This document shows positions 7,255 through 14,258 of a stretch of 15,141 nt of DNA, in pieces. Below the pieces are notes generated by a model that worked only from the letters and a program-made list of their open reading frames with translations, ran no database searches and had not been told where the DNA came from. Source of the stretch: Rubritepida sp. (GTDB lineage: Bacteria; Pseudomonadota; Alphaproteobacteria; Acetobacterales; Acetobacteraceae); assembly GCA_014376425.1 (NCBI GenBank), contig JACMRO010000263.1:1-15141 (forward strand), given 5' to 3'. The translations under genes and the position numbers were made by a program. Positions within the stretch are counted from its first letter, which is position 1; each line of letters begins with the position of its first letter.

Positions 7255-7547
7255 ATGGAGATCGTCGAGTCTGATGAGTTCTCGGCCTGGCTGCGCGTTG
7301 CGGGACATCGAAGGCCGCATCCGTATCCTCCGCCGGATCGAGCGCATGCGGAGCGGCGCTCTTGGTGACGTGAAGCCCGTGGGCGGCGGCGTGTCCGAGC
7401 TTCGGATTCACGCCGGGCCCGGCTATTCGGGTGTATTTCTGCCGGCAGGGTGAGCGGTGGGTGATCCTGTTGTGTGGTGGCGACAAGGACAGTCAATCGC
7501 GTGACATCGCCAGGGCCCGCCTGGCGGCGCGCGTCTATGGAGGGTGA
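7255..7547 (+). pseudogene. RelE/HI1419-type toxin, disrupted by two frameshifts
   Basis: Three reading frames placed end to end rebuild a toxin of about 97 residues. ATG 7255, with GAGGG 8 bp upstream, gives MEIVESDEFSAWLR. Near 7297 the frame must change to continue LRDIEGRIRILRRIERM and later GVSELRIHAGPGY. At 7425-7427 one extra T must be dropped to continue RVYFCRQGERWVILLCGGDK, ending ...ARVYGG and TGA at 7545-7547. These segments match the HI1419-like branch of RelE/ParE toxins, which inhibit growth, commonly by mRNA cleavage. In the present sequence, translation from 7255 would stop after about 38 residues. The first lesion is either one extra base or a 2-base loss; the second is a clear 1-base insertion. 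The stop lies 4 bp before the antitoxin start. Sequencing error is the main alternative. Confidence 0.82.
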
Positions 7548-7551
7548 GACG

Positions 7552-7836
7552 ATGCCCCAGACCCTGACGCGGTTCGATGCCGCGAACTACCTCGAGACGC
7601 CTGAGCTGCAGCTGGAATACCTGCGCCAGTGTTTCGAGGAAGGCGACCCCGCCGAGATCGCCCAGGCGCTCGGCATCGTCGCCCGCGCCCGCGGCATGGC
7701 GCAGGTTGCCCGCGACGCCGGGCTGGGGCGCGAGTCGCTCTACAAATCCCTCAGCGAAACAGGCAATCCGGAATTCGCCACCATCCTCAAGGTGCTGCAC
7801 GCGCTGGGCATGAAGCTGACCGTGCGGCCGGCGTGA
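7552..7836 (+). CDS. HI1420/HigA-type antitoxin, helix-turn-helix protein
   Basis: The 94-residue product matches the antitoxin family encoded downstream of HI1419-like toxins. It starts MPQTLTRFDAANYL, and has LETPELQLEYLRQCFEEGDP (14-33), a family-typical segment, then a Cro/CI-like DNA-binding region at about 49-70 (MAQVARDAGLGRESLYKSLS). It ends with NPEFATILKVLHALGMKL. Family members neutralise the toxin and repress the operon. ATG 7552 is preceded by GGAGGG (7539-7544), a strong ribosome-binding site within the toxin's last codons. Its stop overlaps the GTG start of the phosphodiesterase gene as GTGA (7833-7836). No lesion is seen here although the toxin is broken, so it is probably an orphan antitoxin still making a DNA-binding protein. 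Confidence 0.9.
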   Translation: MPQTLTRFDAANYLETPELQLEYLRQCFEEGDPAEIAQALGIVARARGMAQVARDAGLGRESLYKSLSETGNPEFATILKVLHALGMKLTVRPA

Positions 7837-8546
7837 CCAGCATCTGCGCCCATCGCGGCGGCGCCCTGCTCTGGCCGGAGAACTCGCTCACCGCCTTCCG
7901 CGCGGCGCTGGCCCTCCCCATCGAGGAGGTGGAGTGCGACGTCCATCTCTCCGCCGACGGGGTGGTTCACGTCCATCACGACGCGACGCTGGACCGCACG
8001 ACCGAGGGCAACGGCCCCATCGCCCACCGCACCGCCGCCGAACTCGCCGCGACCCGCCTGCGCGGGCTGGACGAGGGCGTCCCCACCCTCGCCGCGCTGC
8101 TGCAAATGGTGATGGCCTCAGGCAAGCTGCTGCGGCTGGAGATCAAGGCCGACCATGAACGCCGCCACGTGCCGGCATTGCTCGCAGCCACTCGCGCCGA
8201 CCTCGCCCGCATTCCCGCCCGCATCCGGTTGATGTCCTTCGAGCCCGCCACGCTGCTCGCGGCGGCGATGCCCGACATGGACCTGCTGATCCACCCCAGG
8301 GACATGCCCGGCCATAGCGCCGCCTCGCTCAACGCCTACGCCGCCGCCCTGGGCTGCACCGGCCTGGGCTTGGGCCACGCCACAGGCCTGACGCTGGACG
8401 GCATCGCCGGCATCACCAACATCTGGCGCGCCGACAGCCCGGCCCAGCTGGCGCAGGCCTTCGCCCTCGCACCGCACTCCATCACCACCGACGACCCGGT
8501 GGCGGCCCTGACATTGCGGGCCGCCCGCGCTACATCCAGCGCATGA
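7833..8546 (+). CDS. Glycerophosphodiester phosphodiesterase, cytosolic UgpQ-type
   Basis: Enzymes of this family hydrolyse glycerophosphodiesters from phospholipid turnover to glycerol 3-phosphate and an alcohol. The 237-residue product is a single GDPD domain with no signal peptide, so it is probably cytosolic like UgpQ. The catalytic HR pair is His7-Arg8 in ICAHRGGA, followed by PENSLTAF (15-22). Metal and catalytic residues Glu34 and Asp36 (VECDVHLSADG) and His49 (VHHD) are present, and DRTTEGNG follows. LRLEIK and the ending HSITTDDP also fit. The start is GTG 7833, overlapping the antitoxin stop by 4 nt; the conserved HRGG motif lies six residues in, so no other start is plausible. Its stop overlaps the M16 start as ATGA (8543-8546). 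The gene therefore depends on upstream translation through the antitoxin. Confidence 0.92.
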   Translation: MTSICAHRGGALLWPENSLTAFRAALALPIEEVECDVHLSADGVVHVHHDATLDRTTEGNGPIAHRTAAELAATRLRGLDEGVPTLAALLQMVMASGKLLRLEIKADHERRHVPALLAATRADLARIPARIRLMSFEPATLLAAAMPDMDLLIHPRDMPGHSAASLNAYAAALGCTGLGLGHATGLTLDGIAGITNIWRADSPAQLAQAFALAPHSITTDDPVAALTLRAARATSSA

Positions 8547-9811
8547 GCCAAGACCCCATCCGCGTCACCACCCTGCCGTCCGGCCTGACCATCGTCACCG
8601 AGGCCATGCCGCGGGTGGAGACCGTCTCCTTCGGCGCCTACATCGCCGCCGGCACCCGGCATGAGGATGCTGCGGTGAACGGCGCTTCGCACTTCCTCGA
8701 ACACATGGCCTTCAAGGGCACCGCGCGGCGTGACGCCGCGGCCATTGCGCGTGAGGTCGAGAATGTCGGGGGACAGATCAACGCCTACACGGCGCGTGAG
8801 AACACCGCCTACTACTGCAAGGTGCTGAAGGAAGACACCGCGCTGGCCGCCGACATCATCGGCGACATCCTGACCGGGTCTGCCTTCGTGCCGGAGGAGC
8901 TGGAGCGCGAGCGCGGCGTTATCCTGCAGGAAATCGGCCAGGCGCGCGACACGCCCGACGACATCGTCTTCGACCATTTTCAGGAGACGGCCTATGCCGG
9001 CCAGGCGATGGGCCGGCCCACACTGGGGGCAGAGGCGGTGATCCGCGGCATGCGGCGCGAGGCGCTGACCGGATTCATGCGCACCCATTACAGCCCGGCC
9101 AACATGGTGATCGCCGCCGCCGGGGCGCTGGAGCACGAGGCGGTGGTGGCGGAGGCCGCGCGCCACTTCGCCGCCCTGCCGGCAGGCGCCGCCCCGCCGC
9201 CCGAACCCGCCCGCTACACCGGCGGCGAGTACCGTGAGGAGCGCGATCTCGACCAGGTCCACGTCGTGCTGGGCTTCGAGGGCCTGACCTATGACGATCC
9301 GCAGAGCCACGCCTCGATGCTGCTCTCGACCCTGTTGGGCGGCGGCATGTCGTCGCGCCTGTTCCAGGAGATCCGCGAGAAGCGCGGCCTGGTCTATTCC
9401 ATCTACAGCTACACCCAGCCCTTCGCCGATAGCGGCCTGTTCGCCATCTACGCCGGCACCGGTGAGGCGGAGGCGGCAGAACTCGTGCCCGTCACCCTGG
9501 AGGAGCTGGTGCGGGTCCAGCGGGATGTAACCGAGGATGAACTTGCACGCGCCAAGGCGCAGCTCCGCGCCTCGCTGCTGATGAGCCTGGAGAGCACCGG
9601 CAGCCGTTGCGAGCAGCTGGCGCGGCAGTGGCAGGTGCATGGCCGGCTGATCCCGACCGAGGAGACCAAGGCCCGGATCGCGGCGGTGACGGTGGCCGAC
9701 ATCGAGGCGGTGGCGGCGCGCATCTTCCGCGGCCGCCCGACGCTGGCGGCGCTGGGCCCCGCCGGCAAGGTCCCGGGCCTGGGCGCCATCGTCGACAGGC
9801 TGGCCGCTTGA
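8543..9811 (+). CDS. M16 family zinc peptidase (processing-peptidase type)
   Basis: M16 enzymes are zinc peptidases with an inverted HxxEH site; bacterial forms of this length resemble the mitochondrial processing peptidase beta subunit. The 422-residue product has HFLEH at 50-54 (zinc ligands His50 and His54, catalytic Glu53) and the distal zinc ligand Glu129 in ERGVILQEIGQ, 75 residues on. GGQINAYTARENTAYY (75-90) and the second-half segment EKRGLVYSIYSYTQPF are typical family stretches. It should be catalytically competent. No signal peptide is seen, so it is cytosolic or exported by an unknown route. The ATG overlaps the phosphodiesterase stop, and its own stop overlaps the pmbA start as TTGA. 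thrC followed by an M16 gene is common in alphaproteobacteria; here the toxin-antitoxin remnant and phosphodiesterase gene lie between them. The natural substrate is unknown. Confidence 0.95.
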   Translation: MSQDPIRVTTLPSGLTIVTEAMPRVETVSFGAYIAAGTRHEDAAVNGASHFLEHMAFKGTARRDAAAIAREVENVGGQINAYTARENTAYYCKVLKEDTALAADIIGDILTGSAFVPEELERERGVILQEIGQARDTPDDIVFDHFQETAYAGQAMGRPTLGAEAVIRGMRREALTGFMRTHYSPANMVIAAAGALEHEAVVAEAARHFAALPAGAAPPPEPARYTGGEYREERDLDQVHVVLGFEGLTYDDPQSHASMLLSTLLGGGMSSRLFQEIREKRGLVYSIYSYTQPFADSGLFAIYAGTGEAEAAELVPVTLEELVRVQRDVTEDELARAKAQLRASLLMSLESTGSRCEQLARQWQVHGRLIPTEETKARIAAVTVADIEAVAARIFRGRPTLAALGPAGKVPGLGAIVDRLAA

Positions 9812-11133
9812 ACCGGCTCGACCGGCTCACCGCGCTGCTCGCCGCCGCGCGGGCGGCGGGTGCGGACGCCGCGGACGCGCTGCTGACCGAAAGTGCCAGC
9901 CTCTCCGTCACCCGCCGGCTGGGCCGGCTGGAGCAGCTGGAACGGGCCGAAGGCACCGATATCGGCCTGCGCGTCTTCGTGCAGGGCAGCCAGGCCATCA
10001 TCAGCAGCAGCGACCCCGACCCGGCCGGCTTCGCCCGGCTGGCCGAGCAGGCAGTGGCGATGGCCCGCGTGGTGCCGGCAGACCCGTTCTCGGGGCTGCT
10101 CGAACCCCGGCCGGTGCCGGTGGATGACCTCGACCTGCTCGATGCTGCCGAGCCCGACGCCGAGGCGCTGATCGCCCGCGCCGCCACGGCGGAGGAAGCA
10201 GCACTCGCCATCCCTGGCGTCACCAATAGCGAGGGCGCGGAGGCCGGCTGGCAGCGGCTGCGCGTGGCGCTGGTGACCAGCGCGGGCTTCGCCGGCGAAT
10301 GGGCCCGCAGCGGCCATTCCATTTCGGCCACCGCGCTGGCCGGGCAGGGCACCGGCATGGAGCGCGACTATGATTATTCCTCGGCCGTGCACCTGGCCGA
10401 TCTGGAGGACGCCTTCCTGATCGGCCGGCGGGCCGGTGAGCAGGCGGTGGCGCGGCTCAACCCCCGCCGGGCCGCCACCGCGCGCATTCCCGTGGTGTTC
10501 GCGCCGCGCGTCTCCGGCTCGCTGCTCGGCCACCTGTCCAGCGCCATCAACGGCGCGGCGGTGGCGCGCGGCACCTCCTTCCTCAAGGACAGCATGGGCC
10601 AACGGGTGCTGGCCGCCGGGCTGCGGGTGACCGATGACCCGACGCGGCGCCGCGGCCTGCGATCGCGGGCCTTCGATGGCGAGGGCACGCCCTGCCGCCG
10701 CCTCACCCTTGTCGAGGATGGCATATTGCACAGCTGGATCCTGGATGGCCGCAGCGCCCGGCAGCTCGGCCTGGCCAGCACCGGCCATGCCAGCCGCGGC
10801 ACCTCCTCCCCACCCAGCCCCAGCGCCACCAATCTGTGGCTCGACGCCGGCAGCGCCACGCCCGCCGCACTGATGGCCGACATCGTCGAGGGGCTCTACG
10901 TGACTGAACTGATCGGCATGGGGGTGAACTCCATCACCGGCGACTATTCGCGCGGCGCGGCCGGCTTCATGATCCGCCACGGCGCCCTGGCCGAAGCGGT
11001 GAGCGAGATCACCATCGCCGGCAAGTTGCAGGAGATGTTCCTGCACATGACCCCGGCCAACGACCTGGCCTTCCGGCGCGGCACCGGTGCACCGACGATC
11101 CGCGTCGAGGGAATGACCCTGGCCGGAGCGTGA
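9808..11133 (+). CDS. pmbA: PmbA/TldE family protein (TldD partner)
   Basis: PmbA (TldE) pairs with TldD to form a protease that degrades unfolded or modified peptides and matures some RiPPs. TldD carries the zinc site, so PmbA-type subunits lack HExxH; none is seen here. The 441-residue product starts LDRLTALLAAARAAGADAADA and continues with RRLGRLEQLERAEG and DIGLRVFVQG (51-60), all family-typical. The C-terminal hallmark GVNSITGDYSRGAAGF begins at 372, followed by EITIAGKLQEMF. The frame is open far upstream through the M16 gene. I chose TTG 9808 because it overlaps the M16 stop (TTGA) and sits just before the conserved N-terminus, with no ATG or GTG nearby. A tldD gene is not in the window. 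The gene ends 6 bp from the convergent DUF2939 gene. Confidence 0.9.
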   Translation: MNRLDRLTALLAAARAAGADAADALLTESASLSVTRRLGRLEQLERAEGTDIGLRVFVQGSQAIISSSDPDPAGFARLAEQAVAMARVVPADPFSGLLEPRPVPVDDLDLLDAAEPDAEALIARAATAEEAALAIPGVTNSEGAEAGWQRLRVALVTSAGFAGEWARSGHSISATALAGQGTGMERDYDYSSAVHLADLEDAFLIGRRAGEQAVARLNPRRAATARIPVVFAPRVSGSLLGHLSSAINGAAVARGTSFLKDSMGQRVLAAGLRVTDDPTRRRGLRSRAFDGEGTPCRRLTLVEDGILHSWILDGRSARQLGLASTGHASRGTSSPPSPSATNLWLDAGSATPAALMADIVEGLYVTELIGMGVNSITGDYSRGAAGFMIRHGALAEAVSEITIAGKLQEMFLHMTPANDLAFRRGTGAPTIRVEGMTLAGA

Positions 11134-11139
11134 AGCGCC

Positions 11140-11775
11140 TCAGCTGCCGATGTCGCGCGGCCGCTCGGCCACGGCCATGCCGGTGACCTGCCAGCGCAGC
11201 CGCCAGGCGTCGCGCAGCGACAGTGTGATGCTCAGCGCCTGCTGCGCCTCACCCGGCGCGTGCAGCGCCACCTCCCACCGCGTCGCGTCGAGCGGGCGAA
11301 TGCTGCCGATCATGCCCATGCCCGAGGTCGCGCCGTGGCTGCCGCGCGGCAGCCGCTCGCGAAGCAGGCCGGCCATGCCATCGGGCGTGGCCATGCCGCG
11401 CGCCACGTCTTGCGCCATGTCGCGCAGGAAGGCTTGGGCCTGGTCGGAGTGGCCGGTGGCGCCGGCCAGCATGGCCTCGCTCAGCGCCGGCGACACCTGT
11501 CGCCAATCCACCGCCTCGGTCAGCCAGGCGGTGTCGCCAGCGGCCAGCGCCTCGCCCAGCCGGGCGGCGGCCAACAGCGGGGCCACCGCGTAGCAGACGA
11601 CCGATACCATGATGCAGCTGGCCAGGAGCGCCCGCACACCGCGGCCGCGCGGCCGGCGCCTGCGCTCGACCCGCACCACCGGCAAAGCCGCCACGGCGGG
11701 GGCCGACCTGCGCGAATCATACTCCCGCCAGACCTGTTCCCAGAGATCGGCCTGGCCTTCCCGCGGTTCCTGCAT
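11140..11775 (-). CDS. DUF2939 domain membrane-anchored protein
   Basis: The 211-residue product begins with a polar, basic cytoplasmic segment (to RVERRRRPRGRG, 35-46). One membrane helix follows at about 48-70, then a periplasmic region starting AARLGEALAAGDTAWLTEAVDWRQV (70-94). That segment fits DUF2939, a domain of unknown function with an 'xAxxxGDxxxLxxxVDW' pattern just after the helix. The rest includes an amphipathic stretch and a beta-like C-terminus (TRWEVALHAPG, LSITLSLRDAWRLRWQVTGM). ATG at 11775-11773 has GGAG about 7 bp upstream. It lies 67 bp downstream of the auxiliary lipoprotein gene in the Mla-type cluster and may be cotranscribed or driven from the AT-rich spacer. A role in envelope lipid transport would be inference from position only. 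Confidence 0.75.
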   Translation of the reverse strand: MQEPREGQADLWEQVWREYDSRRSAPAVAALPVVRVERRRRPRGRGVRALLASCIMVSVVCYAVAPLLAAARLGEALAAGDTAWLTEAVDWRQVSPALSEAMLAGATGHSDQAQAFLRDMAQDVARGMATPDGMAGLLRERLPRGSHGATSGMGMIGSIRPLDATRWEVALHAPGEAQQALSITLSLRDAWRLRWQVTGMAVAERPRDIGS

Positions 11776-11790
11776 GACATTCTCCAAATC

Positions 11791-11825
11791 CGAGAGACAG
11801 TCTCGATTTTGAGAATATATGAGAC
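11791..11825 (-). promoter_or_regulatory. AT-rich dyad cluster upstream of the DUF2939 gene
   Basis: The spacer between the lipoprotein gene and the DUF2939 gene holds overlapping dyads. GAGAC-A-GTCTC is a perfect palindrome at 11794-11804, CGAGA and TCTCG flank it at 11791-11795 and 11801-11805, and TCTC/GAGA arms lie at 11801-11804 and 11811-11814. A further GAGAC is at 11821-11825. The minus strand reads TATATT over 11819-11814, a possible -10, without a convincing -35. This is much more AT-rich than its surroundings and is a plausible operator-promoter. Confidence 0.35.
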
Positions 11826-11842
11826 GGGGTCTGAAGGCGGGG

Positions 11843-12460
11843 TTAACGGCGGGCGGTTGTGAGGCCGGGAAGCAACGTGGCCAGCTCCGTCTCCAGCGCC
11901 GCCAGCGCCGCGCCGAGTGCCGCCACCATGCCCGACGCTGCGGCGGCGCTGCCAGCACCGGGGACGGGCGCCGCCCCGCGCGCGACAATCTGGCCCAGCA
12001 CCCGGTTGGCCCCGAGCGTGGAATCGACCACCAGAAGGGCTGCGATGGCGGCCCGCGCGCTGGCCGGCCCGTCCTGCTCCAGCGTCAGCAGCTCGGTCTC
12101 CAGCACAAGCGAATGGGTGAGCCGCGACCCGGGAGCGGCGATGGCGGCGAACAGGCCGCTGCCCCGCAGCCAGTCGCGCAGCGCCGCCTCCGCCGCTTCC
12201 GCCGGCAGGGCGGCCCATTCGGCATAGGGCGCGATGGCCAGCGTGCCATCGGCGCGGATGCTGCGCAGGCCGCGCGTGTCCAGCCCGGGCGCCGCGCGCA
12301 TGTCGCGGATCAGCAGCACCTCGCGTCCGCCACGCCGCGGCAACCCCGCCGGCCGCGCCGGCGCGAGCGGAAAGCGCTGGGTCTCGATGTAAGGCCGGTC
12401 GGGCAGCACCGAGCAGCCCGGCAATGCCAGCGCGCCCAGCAGCATCATCCGTCGTATCAT
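11843..12460 (-). CDS. ABC-type transport auxiliary lipoprotein (PqiC-like)
   Basis: The 205-residue product has a lipoprotein signal ending ALALPGC (lipobox cysteine 16), then SVLPDRPYIETQRFPLAP, the start of the ABC-type transport auxiliary domain (PqiC-like). The middle part, LLIRDMRAAPGLDTRGL and APYAEWAALPAEAAEAALRDWL, is typical of this domain. Proteins of this type sit at the outer membrane and partner an MCE protein in lipid transport across the periplasm. It starts with ATG at 12460, overlapping the mlaD stop as ATGA (12457-12460), so it is translationally coupled. The C-terminal tail is Ala-rich and predicted helical. It stands where gammaproteobacterial mla operons encode the soluble carrier MlaC, which is absent here, so this system looks more Pqi-like in its last step. 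Confidence 0.85.
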   Translation of the reverse strand: MIRRMMLLGALALPGCSVLPDRPYIETQRFPLAPARPAGLPRRGGREVLLIRDMRAAPGLDTRGLRSIRADGTLAIAPYAEWAALPAEAAEAALRDWLRGSGLFAAIAAPGSRLTHSLVLETELLTLEQDGPASARAAIAALLVVDSTLGANRVLGQIVARGAAPVPGAGSAAAASGMVAALGAALAALETELATLLPGLTTARR

Positions 12461-13494
12461 CGCCTGTCTCCCCCTGCAGCGGTGCGCGGCGCGGCGCGAT
12501 CGGCCGGCGGTGGCCCGCCCAGAAGCGCTTGGCTGGGCGAACGCCGCAGCGCCTCGGTCACATCGCGCAGGTTCGCGGTCATCGCGCGCAGGTCGCGCAG
12601 GATCGGCACCAGGTCTGCCTGCACATCGAGGGTGGCGCCGCGGGCGCTGCGCAGCCCTGCCTCCAGCTGGTTGATGCTGGCCGGCAGGCGGGCCGCGGCC
12701 TGGCGGACATCGGTCATCGCGGCGCTGCCCTGGGCGATCGCCTGGCGCAGCTCGCGGCTCGTGATCAGCGCCTGGGCGGCGGCCACCGTCTGCCGCAGCT
12801 CCACCGCCACCGCGGGAAGGTCGGCCCGGTCGACGGCGGTGCGCACGTCGCGCATCACCCGGCTGGCATCGGACAGCATGACCTGGACGTCGCCGCCGCC
12901 AGCCAGCTGGGCCCGGGCTTCGGTCAGCAGGCCGCTGATGTTGCCGACGATGCCCTGGATGTCGATCTGCTCCAGCCGCTGCAGCAGCAGTTGCGCGGTA
13001 TCCTGCACCTGCGCCGTGGTCGAGGGGATGGAGGGCACGAACAGCGCCTGTGGCGTCCAGGGCAGCTGCGGAATGGGGAAGCGCTCGGCGTCATTGAAAT
13101 CGAGCTCGATGTAGCCGACCCCCGTCAGCCCCTGGCTGGACAGGCGGGCGCGCAAGCCGAGATCCACCGCCTCGCGCACGCTCGGCACCTCGCCCACCAA
13201 CTCCATCTGCACCGTGAAGCGCACGAGAACGAGCTGGAATGCGCCGGCGAACTGCACCCCCTCAGGCCGGCGGTAGCGTGAGGAGACCAGCGCGATCTCG
13301 GTCACGCGCCCCACCGCCACGCCACGGAAACGCACCGGCGCGCCCACTTCCAGCCCCTGCACCGATTCGCGGATATAGGTCTCGAACTGTTCGCCGCGGT
13401 TGCGCAGCCGGTCACCGGTCAGGAACAGGGTGAAGCCGATGACCAGGCCGAACGCCACCAGCACCAGCAGGCCCACGGAAAACTGCGTCTTCAA
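12457..13494 (-). CDS. mlaD: MCE-domain lipid-transport protein MlaD
   Basis: MlaD-type proteins are anchored in the inner membrane and form MCE-domain rings that pass phospholipids between the permease and a periplasmic partner. The 345-residue product has an N-terminal membrane helix at about 5-26, then the MCE domain at about 37-120 with QGLEVGAPVRFRGVAVGRV (46-64) and SSQGLTGVGYIELDF near its end. The remainder, about 150-325, is mainly predicted helical with heptad-like segments (AQLLLQRLEQIDIQGIVGNI), suitable for a helical extension beyond the ring. The tail is Pro/Ala-rich. The start is TTG 13494, overlapping the mlaF stop as TTGA. It begins the family sequence MKTQFSVGLLVLVAFG, so the rare start is well supported. 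Its stop overlaps the lipoprotein start. Confidence 0.92.
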   Translation of the reverse strand: MKTQFSVGLLVLVAFGLVIGFTLFLTGDRLRNRGEQFETYIRESVQGLEVGAPVRFRGVAVGRVTEIALVSSRYRRPEGVQFAGAFQLVLVRFTVQMELVGEVPSVREAVDLGLRARLSSQGLTGVGYIELDFNDAERFPIPQLPWTPQALFVPSIPSTTAQVQDTAQLLLQRLEQIDIQGIVGNISGLLTEARAQLAGGGDVQVMLSDASRVMRDVRTAVDRADLPAVAVELRQTVAAAQALITSRELRQAIAQGSAAMTDVRQAAARLPASINQLEAGLRSARGATLDVQADLVPILRDLRAMTANLRDVTEALRRSPSQALLGGPPPADRAAPRTAAGGDRR

Positions 13495-14258
13495 TTCAGC
13501 ACCTCGCGGCGGAAGAACGCCCGCACGGTTGGGTTGTCACTGTGGTCACGCAATTCCTTCGGCGCGCCTTCGGCGATCATCCCCTTCGCCTCGCGGTCGA
13601 GCATGATGCAGCGGTCACCGATGGCCAGGATGGAGGCCAGCTCGTGGGTGACGACCACGAAGGTGGTGCCGGTCTCGCGCGCCAGCGTGGTGATCAGCTG
13701 GTCCAGCCCGGCCGAGGTGATGGGGTCGAGCCCGGCCGAGGGCTCGTCGAGGAACAGGATCTCGGGGTCCAGCGCCATGGCGCGCGCGATGCCCGCGCGC
13801 TTGAGCATGCCGCCCGAGATCTCCGCCGGCAGGCGCGTCGCCGCATCGCCCAGGCCCACCAGCCCCAGCTTGGCCCGTGCCAGGGCGCCGCGCGCGGCGG
13901 GTGGCAGTTTGGTGTGCTGTTCCATCGGCAGGCCGACATTCTGCATGAGGTTGAGGCTGCCGAGCAGCGCGCCCTGCTGCCACATGACGCCAATGCGGGC
14001 CAGGGCGGCGCGGCGGGGTTCCCCGGTCAGGGTGGACAGGTTCTGGCCCAGCACCAGCGCCTCGCCCGAGGTCGGCGGCTGCAGCCCGATCAGCAGCTTG
14101 AGCAGCGTGGATTTGCCGCAGCCCGAGCCGCCCAGGATGACGAAGATCTCGCCACGCCGGACCTCGAAGCTGACGTCGCGGAAGATGACCCGCTCGTCGA
14201 ATTGCTTTTCGACAGCCTTCGCGGTGATGACGGCCTCTCCCGCCGGGGGCGCCGTCAC
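13491..14258 (-). CDS. mlaF: Lipid-transport ABC ATPase MlaF
   Basis: The 255-residue product is the ATP-hydrolysing subunit of the Mla-type importer/exporter, on the cytosolic face of the inner membrane. Walker A GGSGCGKST is at 43-51, the signature ISGGMLKRA at 147-155 (the Mla-typical SGGM form), Walker B EILFLDE at 166-172 and the switch histidine in VVTHE (His205). WQQGALLGSLNLMQNV is the Q-loop region. All key residues are present. I chose GTG 14258, which overlaps the mlaE stop as GTGA (14255-14258). A TTG at 14261 would add one residue and deepen the overlap, which is less likely. The stop overlaps the mlaD TTG start (13491-13494), so mlaE, mlaF and mlaD form a tightly coupled unit. 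Confidence 0.94.
   Translation of the reverse strand: MTAPPAGEAVITAKAVEKQFDERVIFRDVSFEVRRGEIFVILGGSGCGKSTLLKLLIGLQPPTSGEALVLGQNLSTLTGEPRRAALARIGVMWQQGALLGSLNLMQNVGLPMEQHTKLPPAARGALARAKLGLVGLGDAATRLPAEISGGMLKRAGIARAMALDPEILFLDEPSAGLDPITSAGLDQLITTLARETGTTFVVVTHELASILAIGDRCIMLDREAKGMIAEGAPKELRDHSDNPTVRAFFRREVLN

Noticed and set aside
4657..7347. Minus-strand open frame of 896 codons covering part of the VWA gene and all of thrC
   Set aside because: It is antisense to a clear threonine synthase and out of frame with the VWA gene. The low-complexity, Arg/His/Gly-rich product is what GC-rich antisense frames give.
9448..11046. Minus-strand open frame of 532 codons opposite M16 and pmbA
   Set aside because: It lies antisense to two well-supported genes, and its composition shows no recognisable domain.
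11776..11988. Upstream extension of the DUF2939 gene
   Set aside because: It would overlap the lipoprotein gene and cross the dyad cluster; ATG 11775 has a good ribosome-binding site.
11819..13114. Plus-strand open frame of 431 codons opposite the lipoprotein and mlaD genes
   Set aside because: The minus-strand genes carry lipobox and MCE motifs; the plus-strand product is Arg/Ser-rich shadow sequence.
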